A stretch of 64,000 nt of DNA from Coriaria nepalensis (lineage: Eukaryota > Streptophyta > Magnoliopsida > Cucurbitales > Coriariaceae), in assembly GCA_027186245.1 (NCBI GenBank), contig CP114486.1:11918501-11982500 (forward strand), written 5' to 3'. The translations under genes were made by a program, and so were the position numbers. The notes beneath the pieces were generated by a model. That model ran no database searches. It had not been told where the DNA came from and saw only the letters and a list, made by a program, of their open reading frames with translations. Positions 46,620 to 57,800 of this stretch are shown here, piece after piece (position 1 is the stretch's first letter; the number at the start of each line of letters is the position of its first letter).

Positions 46620-49600
46620 GAGTGCCCTAGCTCTATATAATATAGCTAGCTTGGAGCTTCATCCATTGATGTTAATTTTGTGTGTTAATTATTCTACCTA
46701 CAACTAGCTTCGTGCGTTCGATGCTTTATTATTTTTCTGTGTAGGAAAATTTTAAAATAAAGATTGGTTTTGTGTCATCTACATTTATAGTTTAAGTCTC
46801 ATGTTGTTTAAAGATATCAATAAATTAACAACAATTCTCAATCTTACTTAAGAGCTTCCAGAAGTAATGTGTAACATAACTTAGATAAGCTTGCCTCGTC
46901 TACTATATACCTCATGTAATCGTGTGGATGTTTATGTCTTTTACATGATTATTATATACGTTAGTGAGTTTACAAACAAACAAGTGGAGTCGGCTGAGTT
47001 CCACTTAAAAATTCAAAAATCTACGACACTATTTTTTCATTTATAATTGACTAAATTAATTTTTTTTTTTTTACTCCAAAACATAATATATATTATTTAT
47101 GTCAAATATGAAAATAAATATATATTTGAAAATAAAATAAAAATCTTTAAACAAAATTTGAAGTAACATTCTTCGAGTGTTTATGTATTAAATATATCAT
47201 ATCATATACTATATGATTAAATCGTATTTTTATATATTAATTTTTAAAATATTATATTAAAATATAAAATATAATATTTTTAATATGTTATTTTGCGTTT
47301 GATATTATTTTGAATTTTTAACTTTTTTATATAAATAATACAAAATACATATACAAATGAATTTAATTACATATTAAAATTAATTTAAATATTATATAAA
47401 AAATCTTAATCTTCGTCTCAAAATTAATTACTAATACAAAAATTTAATTACCTTTTTTATATTTTAATTTTATAAACCTCCATTTTCATATATGAATATC
47501 ATATTCTTATCAATATTATCAAACTTTTTAAAGGCTTTAAAACCTACAAGCGTAACCCTTCTTCCTCGGCTGGTAGGTAGTCCGGGAAAAAGAGGAGGGC
47601 ATCCATGTACGTACACAAAATTTTTAAATAATAACCATGCGAAATGAAGACATGTAGTGTACGTAGTACCCTACCCTCTCCCTCCTTGTGCGGGTCCCAC
47701 AACTACTAATATATAGAGCATGCTCCGCCGTACTCGTGGCGCTCATCCTTATCGAGGCTGAGGCTCTGCCGCTCAGGGCTGCGCTACCTACTTCTCCTAC
47801 CACAGCTGCGCTCATCCTTGAATAAACTGACATGTTTTGATAGTATTTGATTGACTTTTTGAGGTGACAACGACACGTATATATAAGAAGAAAATGTGAG
47901 TATTGAACATTACGTACACTCTAGCTATGATATATCATGCAGATCATGATCGATCTGCATGGCTTTGGGTTCAAGATTATGTATCGATCACGGGAATCTA
48001 GCCATCTCAGTCACGTGTCCGATGGATAATTTCATACGGCAATACTACACGTTAATTTTCTCCACCACCACACAATATTGTTATTATTTTTCTTTTTCTT
48101 TTCTTTTGGCGAAGAAGAACGACTAAGAAAATATTTAATTTCTTAAAAAAAATTAAATTAAATTAAATTAAATAATAAGATAAATGGTAATTTTTATTAT
48201 GTTTGATTGAAGAGGGAATGAGTAGGAGTAATTTATTTTGATTTCCGTTCCAATTAAATACCACATTAAAAATTATAAGATACATATAAATAATTTATTA
48301 AATTATTAAATTATTCATATTCATTCTCACTTCATTTAATAAAATTATTTTTATTTTATCATTTATTTATTTAAATAAAAATAAAAATAAATTTTTATTT
48401 TATCCTCATCTATATAATGAAAGTAAACATGCATTAATGTATGTTATCTCATTAGCTAGCTCTATAGTACTCTAAAGCTATGTATCGCGTTGGAGGATTG
48501 GAGAGAAGTTTTGCCCTATACTCGATACATTATTTAAATTTACGTACTGATCTAATGAATACGAACAGTTGAAGTAGATCTTCTGCCTCGATCCCCTGCC
48601 CCTCCCTACATAAAAAAAAAAAAAAAAAAAAAAAAAAGGTTTTCGACACTTTTATCATCTAATCTACAACAAGACAGAAGGGCAAGAAAAAAAAACAAAA
48701 AAGAGATCAGAACCGTTAAAACTTCTGTAATAGTGTAAAAGTTACACTGTAAATGAACCTGTGTACGTATATATGCCAAAAACAATAAAAGAAGCATATG
48801 TCTTGACATTTTCTTAAGAGTCTTCTTCCCAAACGTACCTCCTTCTGCAACTCATCTCTCTCACAAAGCTACCTCATAATACCATCGTACGTTTCAGGAA
48901 AAGTAAGATAAATATGCAGTTTTATAATTCATTATATTACACATATATATATATATATATATATATGCAAACAAACAAAGATATAAATATATGTATCTGG
49001 GCTTGCCTATTATACACTGATTTAGATGATAGTAATTATTAGAGTAATGCAATTAGCGTATAACAAAATCTCTAAAATACTGTATTTACAGGGCAAGCAT
49101 ATCAAAATTTTTGGTTTGAAATTGAATCTCTGTATAAAATAGTATGCTCCCGACACCTATATTAGATTATTAATTACTTTGTACTAATGGAGCTTTAACT
49201 TGAATGATAGATTGTATTTATAATTCAACAGTGGTGGCCGATATTAATGATGTTATTTAATTAACTACTTAATTGCGCCTCTTAATTAAGAGTCAGACAC
49301 TCAAATTCAATTATTTTTCGTTTGGTTGTGTGTGTGTGTGTGTGTGATTGACACGTGTGTAATTATAGTAGGTTGAAAATGGACGATACATGGGAAGGAA
49401 TAGACAAAAGCTGGTTAGAGCTGGCAGGAGCCTGCAGTAGGTTGTAGATGATCAGTAGCTGCTTTTGGCACTGTTTATTTCTGGCTGCTCCTAAGATTAC
49501 ACAGAACGTATTGCCTCAATAATTATTTTATAATTATTATATTCTATCACATCACATCACGATCTGTCTTAATCGATCTTATTAGTTATGATCTAAAAGA

Positions 49601-50882
49601 GTCTTCATAATATTATTGCTTGCAGGAGATCTTATTTTTATTATTATATCTATTTATTTTATCAATTATTTTTGGATTAAAATTTAATGCTAAATACATA
49701 ATATATTTGTTATGAATTTTAATGTTCGATAATTATTGTTAAGAGAATTAATAAAGTATTTAAAATTTGTAATCTCAAACTTAAATTTTAATCCAATGGT
49801 TAAAAATTATTAATAAGATAAAGTAAGGATGTAATGGCAAGGATAGGATCCAACTGAGATCAATGCTGCCTACGTAACGTGCATACTAAACAAAATGCTT
49901 ATTGTTTTGTTTGATTGCATGCATGCATGTATATATATATCACGACCGTAGACCATAAAGCTGTTTGTCTTGTTCTGTGAGAGGATTCCTCGTCCTTTGT
50001 TTGATCCCGGTGCATCGATGCACATCCACAAACTCATGATCACACATTTCTTAACATGAGTATCAAAGAATGTGAGAATATGAGAAAGACGATTTGATGA
50101 TCATCTTCTTGTAAGAGAGAGAGAGTTGCAGAAAGGGAGGATGATTTGATCATCTACTTCGAAGAGTTACATATACTATTCCGCTAATGTTATTTCTGAT
50201 GAGATTTGGACCGTTTGACGTGACACGTGTGAGTCCATTTACATACAATATTTTTTTCCTACAAAGGTTATATAGTGTGCTTTTTTAATGCACATAGAAG
50301 CAAATATTGTTCCAGTCCCCTTTGGGGCAGCTTCTCCGTTCTCATGACCAGAAGCACACTTATTGATTACGACTGATCAAGATCGCCCCAGGCCCCCACC
50401 TTTACCATCATGAAACAATGAACAAGAAGCTGCAAAACCTATCCCATCGTTTTGTTTGAGTTCTGCTTCTGTTTTCCCTGTCAGGTCAATTTCACATCAT
50501 TTAGTTTTCCTTGTCTCATGTGTAGTACTACTACACTCCCTCCCTCTACTTATATCACTATCTCTCTCTCTCTCTCCCTCTCCCTCTCCCTCTGTCTACT
50601 TCTCCACACACACACACATATATATATACATACTGATCAAACTTTTCTTTCTAGACAATCCTCTCTCTCTCTCATGTGTAGTAATTTACTGCCACCAGAT
50701 CTAACCTCTAAAACCTCCATCTTCCCATACAACAACTTTCTTAATATAATCAGAATCACAAGCAAAACCCATTAACCCCTTTCATATATGAACTCATTGA
50801 ATTCATAATATCACCCTTTGCCTCTCCAAAAAGCAAACTTGATCATTCCACTAATTCTCTTAACAAGATTAACAGCTAGGCC
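46620..50882. other. long gene-free interval and Dof promoter
   Basis: No gene was recognised in 4.3 kb. Contents: AT-rich DNA (47040-47530), a GC-richer patch at 47690-47820, a perfect 10-bp inverted repeat at 47936-47961, an A run at 48611-48638, TA repeats near 48945-48966 and a TG run at 49326-49346. A CT/CCCTCT-rich leader lies at about 50561-50600, upstream of the Dof gene. Confidence 0.5.
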
Positions 50883-51959
50883 ATGTCCCTAGATCACAAC
50901 ATCAATCCTTCTCGAAATCCACTTCCAAAACAAGATCCTCAAACCCATCAGCCCGCTACAAAAGCCGGCCGAAAAACAACCCCCTCCTCGACAAATATGC
51001 TTCCGGACCATCCGAATTCGCTAAAATGCCCTCGATGCGACTCGCCCAACACCAAATTTTGTTACTACAACAACTACAGCCTCACCCAACCAAGACACTT
51101 CTGTAAGAACTGCCGCCGTTACTGGACCAAAGGTGGGGCCCTACGTAACGTCCCTGTTGGAGGCGGTTGCCGCAAAAACAAGAAGATGATCAAATCAGCC
51201 GCCCTTTCCGGCAGTTCAGCGCCCGAGAATCTCTCCGGGTTTAAATTCTTCAATGGGTTCTCTCCAGCCGTGGACTTCACACCATCTTTACTCCCTCGCC
51301 TTGGGCATAACCCTTTATCAACCGGATTGTTTTACAACCAGTTATCTCCTCATCACCAATTAGGTATAAGTAGTAGCACTACTACTACTAATCCTCGGAA
51401 TAATGATTCTTTGATGGGTTTTAATTATCCAATCCGGACGGTTAATGGTGGTGGTGGATTCGGAATGAGCGCCTCGTTGAACGTGGATTGTAATCTTGCG
51501 TCTTCTATCGAGTCTTTGAGTTCGATGAACCAAGATCTTCATTGGAAATTACAACAACAAAGATTGTCTATGCTATTTAGCGGTGGAGATAGTACTAGTA
51601 CCAGCACTAGTATCAGTACTACTAGGAAAGATAATTATCACGGGGTTTCTAGTTCGGTTGGTGGTATTGATCAAAACGAGACGCAAAAGTTTCAATCGAT
51701 TTTGTTTCGGGAATTGGAGAATTCGAAATCGGAGGAGGTTAGGGGTGGTTTTGTTGAGAGAGATATTGGAAGGATGGCATTAGGGAGAAGTACGGGAGAT
51801 GATCGCATAGAGACGGAATGGTTTTTCGGGCAGTCTTATGCAGGCGGGCCGGTAAGCACTGCAGCGCAGATCGGTACTAATAACGAACATGGCAGTAATG
51901 GAATGAGTGGTATTCATGTTTTGAATGATTTGCATCCATATAGTCATGCTTTGCCCTAG
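50883..51959 (+). CDS. Dof-type zinc-finger transcription factor
   Basis: This single exon of 358 residues encodes a plant-specific DNA-binding protein of the nucleus that recognises AAAG cores. The Dof domain spans about residues 47-101, with the zinc ligands C49, C52, C74 and C77 in the required CX2C-X21-CX2C spacing ([50 protein letters not shown]). The N-terminal 46 residues are polar and disordered. The C-terminal part is Ser/Thr/Asn-rich, with homopolymer-like stretches ([15 protein letters not shown]), as usual for activation regions. A CT-rich leader precedes the ATG, and the context is ordinary. The subfamily was not assigned. The frame is intact. Confidence 0.95.
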   Translation: MSLDHNINPSRNPLPKQDPQTHQPATKAGRKTTPSSTNMLPDHPNSLKCPRCDSPNTKFCYYNNYSLTQPRHFCKNCRRYWTKGGALRNVPVGGGCRKNKKMIKSAALSGSSAPENLSGFKFFNGFSPAVDFTPSLLPRLGHNPLSTGLFYNQLSPHHQLGISSSTTTTNPRNNDSLMGFNYPIRTVNGGGGFGMSASLNVDCNLASSIESLSSMNQDLHWKLQQQRLSMLFSGGDSTSTSTSISTTRKDNYHGVSSSVGGIDQNETQKFQSILFRELENSKSEEVRGGFVERDIGRMALGRSTGDDRIETEWFFGQSYAGGPVSTAAQIGTNNEHGSNGMSGIHVLNDLHPYSHALP

Positions 51960-53990
51960 ATAATTTACTTAACGAAGGTGTAATATCATGTCGATCGTTA
52001 AGAATTGAAAAGGGAAAATGAATGAATCCCACAGCTAGGTATTGAAATATTGTAATTGTGATTGATATTGGATCAATGAATATATATTTCCAAATGTTAA
52101 TTTTACAATATCACGCTCTTCCCCTCTTTAGGTGGGCTCTGTCATTCTAGACTGGAACTCTTTGTGATCACCTTGGGATGTGTAATGGCTTTGGATTGTA
52201 CTTTACAATTTTATTATTTATTTGTTTGTTTCTTCTTTAAGTTGTTTATGTTTAGTCGCTATATATGATCAGAATTCAGACCTTCTCTTTGCCTCAGTAA
52301 TATTATTATTATTATTATTTTAAATCAATTAAGTACTGGTAGGTATACCAGGGAACTGGATTTCAGAATTCAGACATATTTCTGGTTATATGTTGTTATT
52401 GAACAATGACAATATTATTGCATGCCAACGAAACTGCAGTTTCAGTTCCTGCCATTATTGCATGCTAACGAGTTATCATGTCTCTTCTTATCCTCATTCT
52501 GATCTGTCTGATTGCTAGCAAGAGAAAAATCCTTTGCTTTTTCCTCCTTGCTCTCCCTTTGCTATGTTTTATTCTTAGTTTCTATTTTCCCCTTTCGTTA
52601 AATTAAAGATAATAATAAGAATAAGAAGAAAAAAGAAAGTACCAACTACCAAGTACGTAGCGTAATGAGCATTTCATTTATTATAAGCTTTTTCGGAGGG
52701 TTCTAAACGCCCTTTTCTTTTGTTTTCCGGTCATACCCGGAGTTGCTAGGCTAGCTGAGCTATGCACAGAGTGGGCATCCGACTAGTCCCCGCACTTAGT
52801 TGGTCATAGTTTAAACTTATCATTAGCCTCTGCCGTGTGAATATCAATATGACGGTTGTGGAGTGAAAAGCTTGTGAGATGTGGTTGATGAAGATCAAGT
52901 GAGAAATCAATTAAGCAACAACAAGAATGCATGAAGCAGCATGATCGACGTGAAGTCATGTCAATTTTACATGTATACAACTTCAAACCCTGCAAGAAGC
53001 TCATGATTGCTTACCTGTTTTTATTTGTTTATTGTATGTAGACACTAAATATGTATATGTTTTTTATTTATCCTAAACAATACTTTAGGTAAATCAGCAA
53101 TTAATTACCCACATCACGGTGTATATATATATATATATATATATATATGGTATTATTACAAGTTGTCATAATCATCACACGATTAGTTAGGTTTTATCTT
53201 CAGATTTGGATTTGTATAGATCCGAATCATCATCGATCTAAGACACACAATTTATATAATTCTAGTAGTTAATCACTTACTTATTTTATAAAAATATAAA
53301 GATAAATAAGTTATTTAAATAATTAAATGATATATTAAAATATTAATAATTATGATTAATTTTATTCGATTCCCGCTATAAATATAAAATTATTCGGATT
53401 TTACGGACCAAATCCAAATCTTTGTATTGCAAATTAATCGACCGCTAAAACAATTTTATAATAAAATCTCGAGCTATCTTCTTATTATCATATCACCACA
53501 ATTTAAGAACGATAAATTTAAACTCATATATATGTGGATAAATTAAGAACGATTTAAGTGTAATGTAATTAACTAATTAGGTGATCGAATAATTTGTTTA
53601 CACGTCATCCGAATTCATGAAACTCCCAATATCGCAAAGCACCAGATTCAAATCTCCCCTTTTGATAAATGGGACACCTACCTCTCCAAAATGCACTCCA
53701 TAATTTCAACCAAAAAATAAAAAAAAAAACTTAAAGCATGTTTCCACTCATATATCACACTATTTTCTAACGTATTAGCGCACGAAACCAATCAAAAGCA
53801 GCCACGTATATTGCTTACGCCACCCCCATATACAGAAGTTAAGAAAACGCGTGGCTCGTGGTTGGGAACTTGACTAAATCGATTTCTAAGGGAGTAAAAG
53901 GGACTATGTGAAGTGGGTGGCACAATCAATTTTTTCCCAGGCCAACATCAAAAAAACTGCTCCAAAATTTCCCTCGTTTCCTCATTTTCC
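51960..53990. other. intergenic, no gene seen
   Basis: 3' flank of the Dof gene and spacer. A TTA run lies at 52302-52319 and a TA repeat at 53122-53148. A GC-richer stretch at 52720-52800 is unlike its surroundings but matches nothing I know. The minus-strand frame at 52804-53004 shows no motif. Confidence 0.45.
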
Positions 53991-53999
53991 CGGCAAACG

Positions 54000-54838
54000 G
54001 AAGAGGAGCTTGAATATGAATTTCAAAATTTATTTCTCTAGGTAATCAATTCCTGATTACTTTTCTTTTTTTTCATTTCAATCCATCGCTTTCTTTTTAT
54101 GATTTTTTAAAATTCATTTTCACTCACGCTTCGATTTTTTGATCTCTTAGGTTGCGAGGTTTGAACCAATTTTCTGATTCTGGATTTCTTTTTGGGCTTT
54201 CGCAATCAAGTTAGGGTTCTAGTGCAATTTCGACTTCCCGATCAGTTCTCTGTCTGACCAGGTAATCCTCAAAATTTCGTATAATTAAGTGTTATAATTA
54301 TTTTTTCAATTTAGATAGTTCATTGAGATGTGGATTTTAGGGGTTTCTATTGTTGTTAAATCATGTTCTTGTTCTCTCCATTGTATGTAAACTTGTTGTT
54401 ATTAATTAGATCATTTAGAAGATTGAATTTTATCCTCCTTGCAGCATATCAGATATATGGATGCGCGCTAAGTATTAAGAGAGGAGAGATATTCAGCTGG
54501 AAGTGGAAACTTCAGTGTTATTGATGAATTATCGAAGGCACTCAGGTAAGGGGGATGCAGCTGTTTATGATTTTGTTTCACCCTTTTCTGCACTTTTAGT
54601 TGGTCATGCATGTTCTTACTCCATCAGAGACAGTTACCAGTCATCCCTTCTTCTCAATCTATGATTCTTTGCTCCTAACAAGTCTTTAGTTATGTAATAG
54701 GATAAGCTCCCATTTTCTATCTGCATAAATCTTACTTTTATTGTACTTTTGGCTCTTCCATCTAAGGGATTTCTGCTTAAAGAGAAAGTAGCCTAGATCT
54801 CCATTTTCTAAGGACTTTTCTCTCTCTCTTTGTAGGCA
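54000..54838 (+). promoter_or_regulatory. 5' leader of the FAR1-ALDH gene: at least two leader exons and upstream ATGs
   Basis: Splice signals suggest a leader exon ending at 54261 (CCAG|GTAATC), a second from 54445 to 54545 (TGCAG|CATATC to ACTCAG|GTAAGG), and the coding exon entered at 54836 (TTGTAG|GCAATGG). The second leader exon contains ATG at 54457, followed by a stop after four codons, and ATG at 54534. In the spliced mRNA the latter opens a frame of about 38 codons that overlaps the main start in another register. This is a plausible brake on translation. Confidence 0.55.
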
Positions 54839-57800
54839 ATGGAGACACACAATCAGACAGGGCATACTACACAGAAAAAGATGCTTCTTCCTCAACCTGC
54901 AACATTTCAAGATCGGGAAGACCTCGTTAAATATGTTCGTGACTTTGGTGCTAATCAAGGATATGTTGTGACCATTAAGAAGTCTAGGAAGGACAGAAGA
55001 GTCATTCTTGGTTGTGACAGGGGAGGTGTATATCGTAACAGGCGTAAGATTGATGAAAGTAAGCGCAAACGGAAAGCAAGCTCACGCCTTATAAATTGCC
55101 CTTTTGAAGCCATTGGCAAAAAGGAGGATGATTTATGGGTGCTTACCATTAAGAATGAAGAGCACAACCATGAGCCCTTGAAAGATATGTCAGAACATCC
55201 TTATAGCCGTCGCTTCACTGAGGAAGAGGTTAGGAAAATTAAGGTGATGACAGAAGCCGGTGTAAAACCTCGTCAAGTGCTTAAAGCTCTCAAGCAATGT
55301 AATCCGAAGCTGCAGTCAACACCAAGGCACTTATACAACCTTAAGGCCAAGATTAGACAGGGAAACTTATCAGGTTAGACCTCTTCCATAGCTTTCTAAA
55401 ATCCGAATAGGATGATTGCTTTCTTGAAGAATAGAAATGGTTGCTTTCTGATAATAAAAATTTCTGACAGATGTGTTAGGTGACCTTCAGATTAGACAGT
55501 CTATTATACTTTTTTTCAAAACTTCTGCCAAATTGAAAATGCAGAAAAAATTGTTTTGCAGAGAAATTTTTTGCTTCGTGGAGGCCGAATAGAGCTATTT
55601 CAGTGAATGCTTCTGCTAATCCAAATGGCGATATAGCAAATGAAAACAACCAGCCGGTAAGCTTTAATATGAAAATGAATTTTTCACACCTGATGCGCTC
55701 TTCCTCCTTTAACTGGGTCTCTCTCTCTCTCTCTCTCTCTCGCATCAAAGGAATTGGATTTTGTAACTCAACTTAGCTGAAATTGTTGCTGAAGGTTCCA
55801 AATTTTATTGGCGGGAAATACATGGACTCACAGAGCTGTTCATCTGTTGATGTTATAGATCCTGTGAGCTCTACACTCCGTATCAACATTTACTTCATGA
55901 GGTTTTTTATCTCGGTTGTGATGCCAATACATTTTTTATTTGGTCAGGCAACACAAGAAGTTGTTTCTCAAGTTCCCTTATCAACTTATGATGAATTTAA
56001 AGCTGCTGTAAACGCAGCCAAGAAAGCTTTTCTTTTGTGGAAGAATGCCCCTGTTACCTCTCGCCAACAAATTATGTTCAAGCTCCAAGAGCTCATCCGT
56101 AGAGATATTGTCAGTAATTTATATATTTTTGAGATCCTCTTTTACTTGCCACTTTGATGTTAATACGACGACACCTTTTTTCATTCAGGATAAGCTTGCG
56201 ATCAATATTGCTATAGAACAAGGGCAGACACGAAAGGGTGCTCAAAGGGATGTGCTTCATAGTTTAGGTTAGTCTTTGTTGTTTCTTACCAGAAATTCTA
56301 ATCATTATTGTCCAAAGCTCTTAAGGTCGATCTCCTAATATTTTTGTATTGGTCCCAGAGGTGATTGAACATTCTTGTAGATTGGCAGCTTTGCAAATGG
56401 GGGAGTTCATTCCTAATATGCCTAATGGAATGGACACATATTCCATAAGAGAACCGCTTGGCGTTTGTGCTGGGATATGCCCCTTCAATTTTGCGTCAGT
56501 GGTTTCCTTGTGGGTAAGGCAGCCTTGCTTCTTTCTTGATCTTATCTCAGAAAAGTGGCTGGTTTTAGCATTCACAAAGGTTTTTGTTACTATGCTTGTT
56601 TAGGGTAAGATGCTTAATCATTTCATGCATTGCATCCAACTAGTGAGAACTTGGCTTAACTTCTTAGAGTTTTTCTTTCTTTTCTGAGATTTTGCAGATG
56701 TTTCCAATTGCAGTTACATGCGGCAACACATTTATCCTAAAGGCATGTGAAAAAAACCCAGGTACTTTTTGCTTTTGAAATCAGTCTTGTTTTTAAATTG
56801 TTGTTCTCAGTATTTCGTTTTGTCTTACTCTTTTTTCACCTCATCATTTTTGGTGGAGTAATAACATTTTATATCTAGGGGTGTCAATGATACTTGCAGC
56901 GCTAGCAATGGAGGCTGGTCTGCCTGATGGTGTCCTAAATGTTGTTCATGGTACCAATGTAAGATTACAAACTAATTATGTCAACTCTCTTTCTGACAAT
57001 GGTTTGTGGAATTTTACGCACTATATTATATTAAAATTTCTTCTGATTATTCTATTCCATTTCTTCTTGTTACATAACAATTTGGGCAGGATGTTTTGGA
57101 CTATATCTGCGATGATGAAGATATAAAAGCTATATCTTTTGTTGGTTCAGATACTGTAAGTCACTCTCATTAGTTGCCAATTGCTCGGCAATTAGTCTAT
57201 GAGCCTGGATACTTTTATATGGCTTACTAAATCTTCATTGGTGAATGATTTTTCATTTACTTTCAGTGTATGGTTGTAACTGATTTGAATGCAATGTTCT
57301 TTATTGTAACTTCTTGAATTTGTTTGCTATCACTCTGGTTTTCCTCTTTTTTCTTTTAGTTTGGAATGCAGATGTATGCTAAGGCAGCTGCTAGGGGGAA
57401 ACGTATTCAGGTGAATTCCTTCTATTGACCAACTTTATCTCTCAATGAATGTTAAATAGTTAAACTGAACTCACTGAAAATTTTCTCTGATACTGTGTTA
57501 ATTGCTTAGTCTAATATAGGAAGCAAAAACTATGCAATAATCATGCCTGATGCTAGCATGGATGCTAGTTTGAATGCTGTGGCTAGTATCGGCTTTGGAC
57601 AGATGGGCATGTCTCTCGACACAGTTGTTTTTATTGGAGGATCAATCCAGTGGTACTTTAATTGTTCATCGCTGTATCTTCTTGATATCTTGTTGTAAAC
57701 TTATTACGTACTTAGTTTACTATATCTTCAATTATTAGAATTTAAGGCCTATTGTTTAGTGTCCTTGGCTTACTATTACGAAGAACTAATTCTTTGTATG

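Noticed and set aside
52804..53004. Minus-strand 66-codon frame with several Cys and His (CCFMHSCCCL)
   Set aside because: No known motif, no signal peptide, AT-rich flanks and no promoter or splice context; judged chance.
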